From positions 36,431,681 to 36,495,680 of the forward strand of contig ML681992.1 in assembly GCA_007922195.1 (NCBI GenBank): a DNA stretch of 64,000 bases, read 5' to 3'. This DNA comes from Podocnemis expansa. Its lineage: Eukaryota > Chordata > Testudines > Podocnemididae. Both the position numbers and the translations under genes were made by a program. The notes under the pieces are model-generated. The model did not search any database and was not told the origin of the DNA. It was given only the letters and a program-made list of their open reading frames with translations. Position 1 is the stretch's first letter, and each line of letters begins with the position of its first letter. This document shows positions 49,696 through 61,403 of this stretch, one piece after another.

Positions 49696-49826
49696 GGAGT
49701 CTGGTGGCACTTTTAAAAACTAACACATTTATTTATCACATAAATTTAAATTTGCTAGTTCTTAAATGTGTCACCAGGCTCCTTGTTTGTTTTGCTGAAC
49801 TAGACTAATGCGACTACCCCTTTGGA
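49696..49826 (+). mobile_element. Penelope tail hairpin insertion, core lost
   Basis: Antisense AAGGAGTCTGGTGGCACTTT arm and sense GTCACCAGGCTCCTTGTTTG arm with a short centre, then the terminal GAACTAGACTAATGCGACTA block. Weak flanking similarity (CAGAGATG/CAGAGACA) may be a degenerate target duplication. Confidence 0.78.
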
Positions 49827-50188
49827 GCAGAGACATCTACCTGTTTTCAGTTAGACACTGATCAAAATGGAGACACTCAAAGTTTATGGACATTTAAATA
49901 GGGCCCGAATGAGCTCCCATCTGACATCTAGTGATGCACCATGGGAAAGACTTCACGAGCAGACTGTATTTGCATAGACATCTACCCTTCTTAGGTGTTC
50001 AACAGAGACATGCTTTGACAAAATGATCTATTTTGACTGGCTTTGAGTTACCTTGGTATCAAATGCAGGAATGATGAAATGTTATCATCTGTGTTGTGTG
50101 AGTAAAGGGCAGCAGAACTGTGCTTAGCATGTCCTGATTTAGAGGGTCACCCTAAACTGCATCTCACTTGCTAAGCAGAGACCTATGG

Positions 50189-50597
50189 CAGAGATGTAAC
50201 TAGCTGTTTTTGCACCTGGGGCAAGCAGCCCCAGACATACACACCCCCTCCACACATGCCCCAGTCCAGCCCGAGGCCCCAGTCTGCCCCCAGCCACTGC
50301 TGGCAGGCTGGGAGGATGCGGATCCGTTCCCCAGCTGCTGCTGGCAGTGGCAGTGGGGAACCAGATGTATCCTCAGCTACTGTAGAAAGGTGGTGGTGAG
50401 CCCCAGTGGCACTGGAAGTCCCAGGCGCTGAATTTTAGAGGGCGTAGGGGATGGATCTGGCTCCCCATGGTGGCTGGGGAGAGATCCGGATTCATCCCCA
50501 GCCACTCTGGGAAGATAGATCTGTCCCCTACACAGAGCCCTCTAAAATTCCACTCCTGAGGCTTTGCCCCATTTGCCCTGGCCTAGTTACGTCCCTG
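50189..50597 (+). mobile_element. hAT-like element, family C (409 bp)
   Basis: Ends CAGAGATGTAACTAGC and CCTAGTTACGTCCCTG, 8-bp target duplication ACCTATGG/ACCCACGG (6 of 8). The interior is GC-rich with an inverted pair GAATTTTAGAGGGCGTAG / CACAGAGCCCTCTAAAATTC. No transposase. Confidence 0.85.
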
Positions 50598-50844
50598 ACC
50601 CACGGGAATCCCAAATCTCATTGAAGAGGATGGGGAGGAGGGTAGGTGCTCCTACCTGATGCTATGGACTCTGCTGAAAGAGTCCTAGATACACTTTGAC
50701 CCCCCCACACACTTTTCTTTTACTCTCATGTGTTAAAAGACAGACCTGCCTGGACTCAACTGAGAGTCCTGGTTTGTGTTCAGTGATTACTAGAGATAAA
50801 ATTACTGATGAGCAAATCTAAAACTAAGCCATAGATCTGATGTG

Positions 50845-51440
50845 TGGACAGTGTTACAGTAAAAGACAACAAAGAGACTGTAACACGGAGGTTCCCTGTT
50901 ACTTAGTAAAATCACTGCGCTGAGCTCAGGGTGGAAACTTCAGAAAATGCCATCACAGAAGTAGCAGCAAGCAGCAGCAGCAGCTTCAGAGAGAACAGGG
51001 GAAGAGCAGGCAGTGAATGGCTGGCAGCAGCAGCGAGCGAGTAGCAGAGGCGGGGATACTGGGGAAGACATTGCTCCCTGCCATACCCACTCACACACCC
51101 TTCTGAACTCACACATACATCTCTGAACTCTAGGTCTTCACTGACTGAGGGAACCTATTGTGTGGCGTGGCATGTTACAGGGACATTGCTTTGAAATTTC
51201 ATACAAGATGAATAACAGAAGCAAAGGATGCTGCGCAGCACACTATGGGGTGTGTGTTTGCTTATGGTCACATGCTTTTGTGTATAGTTGAGGTGTTTTC
51301 CAAGTTAATGCAAGGTTCTTTTCTTCCTTTTAATAAAAGTTATTTTTAATAAACACAGGTTCAATGTTAGTAAGTGGAGAAGTATTGCCTCTTAAAAACA
51401 TCTGGGTGATGTTTAGTTTTCCCCGTTACTGGGTGGGGTC
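50845..51440. repeat. Possible LTR-like repeat with CAG-rich segment
   Basis: TGTTACAGTAAAAG…CTGTAACACGG forms a short inverted pair at the left. 50962-51025 is CAG/CAGCAG-rich and AATAAA-type signals lie near 51340. Suggestive of a retroelement terminal repeat but unproven. Confidence 0.3.
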
Positions 51441-51547
51441 TTGAGCCATTTCTATTTTGTAGTGTTCAGAGGAACCCCTAGATATTGCAACTTGCCCTTA
51501 TTGCTGCCAACACCTCCAGTAGAAAGATTACAAACATTTTTTAAATT

Positions 51548-51675
51548 AAGGATCTTAACCTCTCTGCTCACATTTCCCATCTGCAAACTGTGGATAATAA
51601 ACTTATTTACCCACAGTGATGTTCTGAATATTAATCAGTTAATGTTTGCAATGTGTTCTGAAGATAAGTAGTGAG
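51548..51675 (+). repeat. MIR-like fragment
   Basis: CTTAACCTCTCTGCTCACAT, TTTCCCATCTGCAAACTGTG, GATAATAAACTTATTTACCC and TGATGTTCTGAATATTAATC follow the MIR sense order. Confidence 0.65.
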
Positions 51676-53359
51676 TATTATTATTCCAGTGATGTGTCTA
51701 TACTTTTATCATAGCCTTTCTCTATAGGTACATGTTCTAGCAGGCAGAAAAAACAACAAGGAAGGGACCCAGGACTATCAGCATCCTTCCAAGTCTCCAG
51801 TGGACCTCTGGATTCCCAGAAGTTCTCTCACATTGAGGAGAACCAACTGACTTCTAAGGACAAAATAGGATAGGTCCTCTTCAGGTAGAATTACCAGCAG
51901 CAGGAGAAGGACATACTGTTACAGCTCCGTACTGCCAGATAATGTAGTCAACACCCTTCATACTCCTGACACTATTGGACTTCACAGACTTACTACACAA
52001 ATCTCTTGGAATTAGCCATCATTACGCTTACTCCCCAACTGATCAGCTGTGTTTCCACTTCCATTGTTTGATAATCTTACCTTTTGATTCACTTCAAAGA
52101 TTACCTATTCATTTCCTTCAAGCCATCTGCTCTTGTTTTCCTTCTTCTCACTTTCACACTGCATCCTTCTCTTCTGTTTCCCTGTCCCCAGCCCTTAAAT
52201 GCACTTCATCTCCCCACCCTGGGCTCCCATATCATCTACCCCATTACTTATGTTCACCCATTCAGAAGAAGAAAAAAACAAATAGTAAAATTTAATGCTA
52301 TCAACAAACAATTTATACTGAAAAGGTTAAACTATCAAACTGCAAATATATCAAATGGATATACTCACTTAAACCTGATTTAGGCAGACTTGTCCACCCC
52401 TCTCTCATTCCCTCCATTTCCTAAACAAAGCTATTGCTGTGAAGTGACTCTGCTTCTGAGCAACCACCATGGAGAATTTCAGCACAAAAAATCCACTTTG
52501 TTAATGCAAAGAGCAGTTAGAGGAAGCCATTTGCAGTGTTCAACAAATATTACTGATCTGACAAAACATGGAGACTGCTACCTATTCTTGTATGCCATCT
52601 ATTGGTGTGTTATCTATAACTAACCAGTTACCAAAAATTCTTATGTTTCACAACATGTTTAATTTAAACATAGATGCCTATGTTGCACTTACATACTAGC
52701 ACCCAACTGAAATAACATTGAGCAATGTAGGCTCTGTGTGGGGCTCAAGGGCCCATCCACACAGATCTGATAGCAGGTGGTTGAGCCCATAGTTTGTGAA
52801 GTTTCCCAAGCAGGTCCCAAGTCTCATTTGTCCTTTACAACATCATGCACATTTAGGGCACCACATAAATAATAGAACAAAGACTAATGCTTGTTTCTTA
52901 TAGCAATATATTTACTTGCATAAAAAATAAATGTGTTCTGCCTGTGACTTCCCTAATTTTATTTATTTATTTATTAAAATTTAAACATAAAATAAGATCT
53001 AATATCTAAATCTGCTAGATGATGTCAGAAATCAATTAGAGATCATTAGAGTATTTACCGGGCCTCTCATTCAGTTGGATTGCATATTGTTCAGGAGAGA
53101 TTTTTTTTTTAATGTTCCAGTAATCAATTATTTATGTTATAATTAGAATTCCAATAACTCATCTCATAGCAACTTTTTATTCAATTAAGTTTTTTCCCCA
53201 TTACTCATGCAGTTCATTCAGAATGGTTTTCCTATGTCACAGTTACTGAAGTTGCCAGACATTTCAAATAAAATAATTCAAAAAAATTATTAATTATATA
53301 AATTACAGCATTATTTCTAACTTTGGAGCTGCTGTGTAGGAAATAATGTATTAGTAAAT

Positions 53360-54120
53360 TAGGCAGCATGCAGACTGCAATACACATATACTTCTCTCCG
53401 AGTTGCCTTGATCTTATCCTCCAACCTCATTTTCCAGGGGGGTTATGTACTGCTGTTCTTCTTGATCGTGTAGCCAAGCATCTCCAGGATTACAGAGGCT
53501 GTAGCGTATACCAGTTCATTGGTTTGAGTTATGGTGGTAGTAGGAATTGTCATTAGGGCTCTATTGGCATCTTCTAGCATACTATCTGATGGTACTTCTC
53601 CCACGAGCCTTGGTAATCGGTCTCAAGGGTTGACTGTAGCTAGTTTATCCATGATCTTATGCCTCATATCAGCTGCTGTGCTCTGTAATGGAGGGGGTGA
53701 CAGTGAAGTTCCAGCTTCAGGTGGTGGCTGCACATCGAGTTGTTCTTCTGGGTCTTCTTCTTGAGTCCAGAATGTAATGTGGAGTTGGTCTATCTCAAGT
53801 TGTGAGAGCAGCTGCCTCTTTACTATGTTGAAGCATTGGGTAACTAGCTGTTTCTCAGTTAGTGTGGATGTAGGTCTTTTGTCCATCCATAGTTCCCTCA
53901 TACCTTTCATATATCCCCTCTCATTAGGTCTACTGTTGTAGTAGCATTCCATCAATTGCAGGTTCTCTTGTCTCGTCCATGCATGGTTTGTTCCAGTAGC
54001 CCACTTATTGTCAGATTGTCCTGGTTCCCCAGCATCTGGCACAGACCTTGTTAATCCAGGCAACATCTGAGCTGGCACGACTCTCCTAGTTCGTGTCACT
54101 CTCATATTCGAGGTAGGCAA
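53360..54120 (-). pseudogene. LINE-like N-terminal ORF relic with two in-frame stops
   Basis: The frame opening at 54120 runs 165 codons to a TGA at 53625-53623. It then continues in the same frame for 59 codons to a TAA at 53445-53443 and about 27 more to 53361. Recognisable text includes MRVTRTRRVVPAQMLPGL, HAWTRQENLQLMECYYNS, TLTEKQLVTQCFNIVKRQLL, and, after the first stop, ANRALMTIPTTTITQTNELV. I recall similar proteins just N-terminal to the reverse transcriptase of a reptile non-LTR retrotransposon, but cannot name the clade with confidence. A TGA replacing CGA by CpG decay would fit the first stop. Confidence 0.6.
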
Positions 54121-54159
54121 GTGATGCCCAAGGACCCCTACTGGAAAGGTAGATAGGTA

Positions 54160-54235
54160 CCTGCTGGGATTTGAATCCTAGTCTCCCCCATCAAAGGGCT
54201 TCACTCTTAACCACTACAGCGCTCTTAAGCGCTGC
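54160..54235 (-). promoter_or_regulatory. tRNA-like A and B boxes upstream of the LINE-like ORF
   Basis: Minus strand: TAGTGGTTAAG (54216 to 54206) resembles a pol III A box and GGATTCAAATCCC (about 54178 to 54166) a B box, 38 nt apart start to start. They lie 46 nt or more upstream of the ORF start and in the same orientation. It could be a tRNA-derived 5' UTR promoter or a SINE adjacent to the LINE. It does not fold as a complete tRNA gene as far as I can tell. Confidence 0.45.
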
Positions 54236-54257
54236 ACTATCCAGTCACCACCACATG

Positions 54258-54288
54258 TGCATATATATGTGTATATATATATATATTA
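54258..54288. repeat. (AT)n/(GTAT)n microsatellite
   Basis: ATATATATGTGTATATATAT run next to the tRNA-like region. Confidence 0.85.
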
Positions 54289-54494
54289 TGCTGTAATGTG
54301 CCACCCAACTTTGTATGTTAGGTGGCCACATTCCACAGGGGAAGATGAACACAAGAGAAACAGAATCTGCTGCAGTGACCTATCCCACAATTTGCACAGC
54401 TCAGATCCCCACCACTGGAGGTTTTAAGACAAACATGAATAAACATCTGTCAGAGATGGCCTAGGTTTACATTGTGCCAGGGGCCAGTCTCTTT

Positions 54495-54902
54495 GGCTAT
54501 GTCTACACTAGCAAGCTTAGCCTGGCCTAATTTGCCCCCTGTCTACACTAGCCTTTGGCTAATTGGAACTAAAAAAATTTTTTAGCTCAAACTAGCCAAA
54601 GCTTAGTTCAAACTGCATAGTTCGAACGGTTAGTTCAAACTAACTGCTTAGTTCAAACTTATTTCAAAATTTAGTTTGAACTAGCATGATGTAAATAAAT
54701 TTGAACTAGTGGTTAGTTCGAACTAAGTGCTTTTTTTTTTTTTTATTTTGAGCTAACTCTTAGTTTGAACTAACCACACTTTTTTTAGTTTGAACTAAAA
54801 CGTTAGTTCAAACTAAAAAATGCACTTATTTCAAATTAACTTTTGAACTACCTAGCTCAGACTAAGCAAATCCAAACTAAGATTTTGGGTGTAGATATAG
54901 CC
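54495..54902. mobile_element. Palindrome-array DNA transposon 6 (AGTTYGAACT type)
   Basis: 408 bp, left end GGCTATGTCTACACTAGC, right end GGTGTAGATATAGCC, possible target duplication TTT/TTC. The interior is repeats of TTAGTTCGAACTAA/TTAGTTTGAACTAA in both orientations plus a T-run near 54732. Closely similar in layout to 25113-25546. Confidence 0.87.
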
Positions 54903-55077
54903 TTCCAGTCCTACATTTCTGGGCACAGCCAAAGCAGACAGACTGCATCTTTTCCCCAGTCACTGGAGATACTTCACTGGAGTCAGTAGGTATCAATGGC
55001 ATTCATAGAGCCCTATCAACATAGCATCTGAGCACTGTAATCATATAACATATCTCTGAAGCAGGTAAATGGTATTC

Positions 55078-55204
55078 TCTGCCTCTTATAGATGGCAAAT
55101 GGAGGCATAAAGAATTTGTGGAGGATGTTGTGGCAGAGCAGGAATTGACCCAAGAACCCCCACAGTATAGGTTAGTGACTGGACTCCAGAACCATCCTGC
55201 TGCA
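55078..55204 (-). repeat. MIR/L2-like fragment
   Basis: Antisense order: CTTATAGATGGCAAATGGAG, GGCAGAGCAGGAATTGACCC, TTAGTGACTGGACTCCAGAA. Confidence 0.6.
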
Positions 55205-56030
55205 CCTCTTTTACCAGCTCTGCTAAGAGCCAGAGATTTTCTGTTCTGGCTCACCCATGGCTTGCTCTTCCTCACCCCTCTGTGTCACAGGGATTTCAAC
55301 AGACATACAAGTGGGAGATTCTCCACATGTATTCTTGCTTAAGTAGTTCTATCTGAGGAGATACATTTGGGGTGTGCAATAAACAATTAAATCATTTGTT
55401 ATGGTGGACTAAGAAAAACTGATATTCACTTACTAAGTCATGTAATAAATATGTAGTCAGATTGATAGATACAAGGGTCCATTTTGTCCTACCATTTAAA
55501 CATAATGTTGCGCAAAAATGTATCAAATTCATCTCACAAGAATTACTGCTCCATTTCCAGTGGTTTCAGTTCACACAGATGTATGTCCATCAGGTTTTGC
55601 TTTGGATTTCTGGTGCATACAGTCCCAAAACATCCAAAGCCAGGAAGGTATGTAAGATCTATCACAAAACTTGGAGGGCTTTTTTGTAGTTTTAGCAGCA
55701 ATTGCACTGCACTTTCATTTTTTGAATGGGATATTTTTCCAAATCTCCTACTTTTGCTGTTTCTGGAACCCAAAGGCAGAAGATTCAATGAAAGGTTCAA
55801 ACAAACTTTGGGCAGTTTGCTTGGTAGACTGGGAAATCTAAAATCAGTCTTGCTGTTCCAGTTAAGTAAAGATCAACTTGTGAGTTAAATCATCCTTACT
55901 TTAAATCATGAAAATAGTTTTGCACTCAGTTCTCAGATGGGTCTGAATAAAAAAATCAAGGAATTAAACATCCTCAAACTCTGTATACAGTTCAGCATGT
56001 TACCACTCTTTGCTCTATAATAATACATAT

Positions 56031-56079
56031 TAAATAATAATCAGCACTTGTATGGCATATTTCATCAGTAGATCTCAAA
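56031..56079 (+). repeat. Old repeat split by element 7
   Basis: GGCATATTTCATCAGTAGATC then TCAAA at 56079 continues after the transposon as CATGCTTTACAAAAG (56500 on). The joined text is a known amniote repeat tail (…GATCTCAAAG…GCTTTACAAA). Confidence 0.5.
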
Positions 56080-56496
56080 GGGTACATCTATCTGTATGTT
56101 TAAGTCGACTTAAGGGTCCTTAAGTCGACTTAAACAAAGCTCTGTCTACATTGCAGGGCAATAAAGTTGACGTTAGCATCAGGTAAAGTCGACTTTATTA
56201 CTTCCACTTATAAAGTCGACTTTATATTTAAGTCGACTTTATTAAGTTGACTTAAGGCAATGTGGAGTTATTAAGTTGACTTAATAAAATCAACTTAGTG
56301 CAGCAGGGCCACTAAGTTGACTTTATAAAGTCGAATTAAGCCAGGGCACCCATTTAAAGTTGAATTTATAAAGTCAACTTAATGTAGTGTAGCCTTACTA
56401 AGTTGATTTAATAAGGTCTACTTAAAGTTGACTTTAAGTAGACTTTATTAAGTCAACTTAATAAAGTCGACTTTGCTTTTATAGTGTAGACATACC
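56080..56496. mobile_element. Palindrome-array DNA transposon 7 (TAAGTCGACTTA type)
   Basis: 417 bp, GGGTACATCTATCTGTATG left and ATAGTGTAGACATACC right, AAA on both sides (56077-56079, 56497-56499). About 19 copies by eye of AAGTCGACTT or its TTGA/TCAA variants. A near-perfect 36-bp palindrome occupies roughly 56099-56134 at the left end. Confidence 0.88.
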
Positions 56497-58260
56497 AAAC
56501 ATGCTTTACAAAAGCAAACACTTCCATATTTATGAGAAATTTGACTCCAGTTCCAAGTCATGTCTCAGGCCCACTTCAAATTCCTTTCTTTCCCTGTTTG
56601 CAGTCAAAGTATGATGGTGGAACACTTCTCAGTCTCCCATTACATATGTAAAATGAATTCCATCATTGGTCCACAGCTAAATTCTGCCTCCTGTTTTTTC
56701 TAGTTTTATAGGATTCTTGTACTCAGTTTCAGGTACAATAGATGTAGCTGCTTTTCCTAAAGAAACAAGCAACAAGAAAATGCTGTCAGTATAGCACAGC
56801 CACAATTTAAAAGGATTTCAGTGAAGCTACAGAAGATAATAGGATACTCCATTAAGAGCACTTCAGTGAGTTTGTTCAAACTGTATTTGGGCTATTCTAC
56901 AGCTAGAATTCATGATCAAAGATTCAGACAATGTCAGTTCCTGTTTGCACTGCAGATGCTCTGCAGTAAGCTCTCTTCTTTTCTTTTACATTTCAGAAGC
57001 TGCTAATATTCATGGGAAATGTACTGTGAAGGTGAGTTATCAAACTACCAAGTAATAAAGGTTAAGGGAATCTTGAGACGACACAGTTGAGAGACCTTGT
57101 GTTGAAGTCATTCTAATTGTTTTCCATACGCTCTTTATTTTCACCTCTTAGATGTCATTATTTTTTCCTACTTCAGAAAGTTTAGCCTTCTAACTGAAGT
57201 TATAAGATCAAGTACTTTCTTCTTCTACAGCTAACACTTATGACTGGCTCTTAATTTTGTGGGTTTTATGTCTGTTTCTGGGGCCATGCCTGTATTTAGC
57301 TATGATAGGTACAACAGAGCTGTAATTGCATTTATAACTTTGTATAAATAAAATCCAAATAGATTATATTATAGAATGTTAAGGCTGCAGCATCAAGCAC
57401 TGAACACTCCAAAATTAGGTTGCTGTACAGCCATAATTCAGTCCCTTTTTTGTATAAATTATGATACAGTCTTTAGTAACATGATCTCATCTATTTTTTC
57501 CACAGGAAACCTGTCTCATTCAGTGCATAGGCAGGACAGTGCTCTGAGAATTGAATCAACATTGTGTACTGGATAAGACTGTTGAGAGTAAGACTTCTGC
57601 CTTATTTATTGAAGAAGGTCAAAAGAAAACAGGGTCTTAAAACATAAAGCATCAGGCAATTTTAAATATTAGTATCGTTCTCTATGCCAGTTCTAACACA
57701 TACAAAAATTAATATAGAAGAACAATCTTAAGGGTTAGAAAGTCAGACACCAAAGTTAAAAAAATTTCAATTCAAGGATTCCCTTAAAACATTAATTCCA
57801 TTGTGATATAGTGCTTAACTATATGGACAAATAATATTTTTTCCAGTAGAACCCTGTTCCTTTCCAGTAATAACTATTCCTATACCCTATTCAACCATTT
57901 TGCTGAACTTTAAATTTTTGATGAGAGTTAAGATTCTGAAAATTGTCTGAACTGAGTATTTAACTTAAAAAGAATTACACATTATGCTCTCAATATGGTC
58001 ACCTATTAATTAAAATAAAATTTAACATGGTAAAGCCTATGAACTGTCAAAGAAGGGTATGTCAAAGATAAAGAAAATGACAGACAGACTACAGCTTTTT
58101 TAAGATGTAGTAGGATTAAATATTTATATGAATGAGCAGTCCCCAGAGGAAAGGAAAAACACAAATTAAATACAAATTTGTAACTGGTTTAGTGGTGCTA
58201 AGTTTCCTTGCATATTCCTAAAACTAAATTACCCTTTCATTGTCTGACATTTGGCTATCT

Positions 58261-58439
58261 CAGAGCTGTAATGTGGTGTTTTGCTGGCCAGGGCAAATTC
58301 TGAGTGGAATGCGCCCCTTCCCATTAGCAGCGCTTAGAGCCAGCACTACAAAGCTGCCCCCGTAATATTGTGACTCCATTGAGCTACTTTGGGCCGCCCA
58401 GGGCTTTGCCCTGTCAGCCCCACCATAGTTATGGTTCTA
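58261..58439 (+). mobile_element. Short hAT-like element, family B copy 2 (179 bp)
   Basis: Left end CAGAGCTGTAATGT, right end ATAGTTATGGTTCTA, perfect 8-bp target duplication GGCTATCT (58253-58260, 58440-58447). Shares interior blocks with 27812-27963. Confidence 0.9.
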
Positions 58440-58964
58440 GGCTATCTGACTCAGGCCAGGATTAACAAATGCTTCACTCCTGTAGCTTTGGTGTAGCCAT
58501 TAGGCCAGTCTTCAGTGATATCTTACAGTGGTTTTCACTTTAGTCCTGTGACACAGAATAATCAAGACCTCTAAGGCCACTAGGTTGGGATATGCAGTTC
58601 TGCTGAGACAAGTGTTGTCTAAGAATCTGAACCTCATGCAAAGACCACAACACACTAGGAAAAAAAAGAAGTCAGTGACAAGCAATATTAACAAGTACCT
58701 GCAAAAGTTCTAACATTTTACCATACATGATACTACAGCTAAAAATGAGGCCAGTTAATGCAAAGAGGAAGTAATACAGCTCACAAACAAGGAACAAGAA
58801 CAGGTGTAGAACAATCACGTCTCATTAGATACAACTCCACTATATAGGCTGAGGAGACAAGAAGCCCAGACTAGCCTGGGTTCATTGGGTGTTTTCAGAA
58901 AATTTTGCCACCTCACTACTCATCTTGCATTTATGAACAACTAAAATGAACATGAGCTTCCAGT

Positions 58965-59240
58965 GTGACACTATGACCAACAAGGTTAATGAGATCCTTA
59001 GCTATGTAAACAGGAGATGGACGAGAAGGAATTAGAGAGGCGATATTACCTCCATATATGACATTAGTGAGACCATTTATGGACTTCCAGGCACGCTTTT
59101 TTTTTTAAGTGATGAAAAATTTCCAAGGGTTCAGAGAAAAAGCCACACAAATTATGCCTGACAATGAGAAATGTGAAGTGTTTGCTCTATTTAACTTATT
59201 GAAGAGAAAAGTGAGAAGCATCTTGATGATAGGGTATGTA
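58965..59240 (+). mobile_element. Diverged CR1 LINE fragment
   Basis: Sense CR1-like order: GATATTACCTCCATATATGA, GACATTAGTGAGACCA, AAGGGTTCAGAGAAAAAGCC, GAAGAGAAAAGTGAGAAGCA, then GATGATAGGGTATGTA. Diverged and partly deleted. Confidence 0.6.
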
Positions 59241-60235
59241 ACCCCCTCCTTTTCTTCCCTGGGTTACTTGGGAGTAGGCAGCACTTGTGTGTGCAGAGAC
59301 ACCTAAGACCTATGGCAAAATGGAGATCCTGAGTATCCCAGTGGTCATGTTGTATATGTGGGAAATCCCCCTATTCAGCTCTCTGCCACAGTCCCTTGCT
59401 AAAAGAAATTAATATTGGTGGTGCCTCCACGTGGCTAGATCCTGTACATGGTCAGGTGTGTGCCTTGGGAACCTCCAGGAGTAAGCCTGTGCTAATAAAA
59501 CAAATAGGAATTAGAAATCTTTTACTTTACAAAGACACTTGTCATAACAGGAGGAATAGATCAATTCAGCAGACACTACATTCAAGAATAAAGGAAACTT
59601 AACCAATTAGGGTTTATACAGTACAATAATCCCAATCTCAGAGTGCGCACTCCCCCAAAGTTCAGATCCCAGATCCCCTTCTTGAGTGGGCGTACATGAA
59701 GCTCTGCTGAGGAAGGCAAAGCAGTGCTCTGATGGTTTAGAGTAACAGTACAGTCCAACACCACACTGAAGATTTGAAGTAGACCCAACCAATTACCAAA
59801 AATTCCTGTCCCTGCTCTGGAGGACCCAACACTCTTGCCTCTTCTCAGGCCCAGTCAGTTTTTGTTGCAGTGTGCCCTCACCTCAGGAACCCTGCTCCAA
59901 AATGGTGTGTGTGGGGGAGAAATGTACTCATACCACCTTCCTGCAGCTCTAATCCAGCCAATTCCAGGCTCTGTCCCTACTCCAAGATGAGCAATGTTGC
60001 CAGCCTCTAAAGCTCTCTGCTCCCTTGATCTCTGGCAGACTCTCAGCAGCCTTGGAACCCCAAAAGAGCAGTCACCAGCTGGCTCCAGCACAGAACATGT
60101 CTCCTCCAAAACAAAAAGGAGTTCTCCCACTCCAGTCTCTTCCCTGGACTCAGCCAGGGTCTCGTCCCTTTTTCTCCAGGCATAATGGAAGTTGTAGCCT
60201 CCTAGTTACTTTAGAGGCCCCTCAAGCACACGGTG
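59241..60235. repeat. Possible dispersed repeat, unclassified
   Basis: GC-richer 1-kb stretch between a CR1 fragment and element 8, with runs such as GACTCAGCCAGGGTCTCGTC. It resembles LTR-type repeat sequence but I found neither ends nor duplications. Open frames here look like chance. Confidence 0.25.
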
Positions 60236-60241
60236 CCTACA

Positions 60242-60742
60242 GGTATGTTTAGACTTACAATTTATTTAGAATTAATAAGGATTATTTTGAATTACATTAA
60301 TGCATGGCTACACTGGCTTTCATTAATTCAAACTGAGGAATTCCTTAGTTCGAATTAATGAAAGCTTACTTTGAAGTTATAAAATCTCGCTTAACTTCAA
60401 AGTAAGAGTTAATTCAAACTTATTAGTTCAAATTAATGCAGTATAGCCATATTAATTCAAACTTACCATTAGTTTGAATTAATGCTTTTTGACCTTCTTC
60501 CTCCCAAGGTGCCTTCCTCTTTCTATATATCAGGTGGGGGCAAGACCCTTCTTGGGGGCCATCCTGCCCCTCTCATGGTACCCCTCTCCTAATTTACACT
60601 AGCAAATCCTGTCCATGGGCATGCTAGTTTGAATTGGTTTTCCTAGTGGGGGCATGCTAGCTTGAATTAACTTAATTCAAACTAATCATTATTAGTTCAA
60701 ATTAAATTAATTCAAACTAACCTTCTAAGTGTAGACATAGCC
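60242..60742. mobile_element. Palindrome-array DNA transposon 8 (TTAATTCAAACTAA type)
   Basis: 501 bp, left GGTATGTTTAGACTTAC, right TCTAAGTGTAGACATAGCC. The ends are filled with AATTAATTCAAACTAA-type words. The GC-richer centre (60489-60660) shares TTGACCTTCTTCCTCCCAAG-like and CCCCTCTCCTAA…CTAGCAAATCCTG blocks with element 5. Confidence 0.83.
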
Positions 60743-60879
60743 ATAGTCTATAGGTATCTACCCAGGGAAAATACATTTGATGTTTCAGGACTCTTCAATA
60801 TAGTGGACAAGACCCCAACAAAATCCAGTGGCTTGGTGTTGGAGCTAGAAAAATTCTAACCGGGAGTAAGGCAAAACAT

Positions 60880-61112
60880 TTTAGCAGAGAGTGATAATTA
60901 GACATTGGATAAATATCCAAAAAATGGTAGGTTCTCCATCACCTGAAATCTTTATATTAAGACTAGACATCTTTCTGAATGATTTGCTTTACTCAAACAT
61001 AAGTTATTGGGCTTCTTGCAGCATTTACTGGGTGAAATTTTATGGCCTATGTTATACAGATTACATTAGATTATCATAATGGGGCCTTCTGGCCTTAAAA
61101 TCTATGACTCTC
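60880..61112 (+). mobile_element. CR1 LINE 3' end
   Basis: GGTAGGTTCTCCATCACCTG, GACTAGACATCTTTCTGAAT, GAAATTTTATGGCCTATGTT, then ATCATAATGGGGCCTTCTGG and CTTAAAATCTATGACTC. Sense-strand CR1 tail. Confidence 0.85.
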
Positions 61113-61403
61113 ATCCTTCAGGTTATTAATACTTATGTATTGAAAACAATTACTTTGATACTGATCTTCTTGAAAGTCTAAATATACCATGAGAAAATGT
61201 GAATAACCTTAACAATTTATTTAGATAGTTCTGAGTTTTACCATCATAAAAAAATTACTAAATTATTTTAGTCTATTTTAAAAACTATAGATAGATTAAT
61301 TATAATTATGGTCAGTAGCAGTACAACACATCACTGCACAGGAGAACAAGACCCTGCTACAGCAGAAGACTTGCAAATGTGCCTAACATTGGTCATGTGA
61401 GTG

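Noticed and set aside
54160..54235. Functional tRNA gene
   Set aside because: A- and B-box-like words are present, but I cannot build acceptor, D and anticodon stems at proper positions. Treated as a tRNA-derived promoter or SINE head only.
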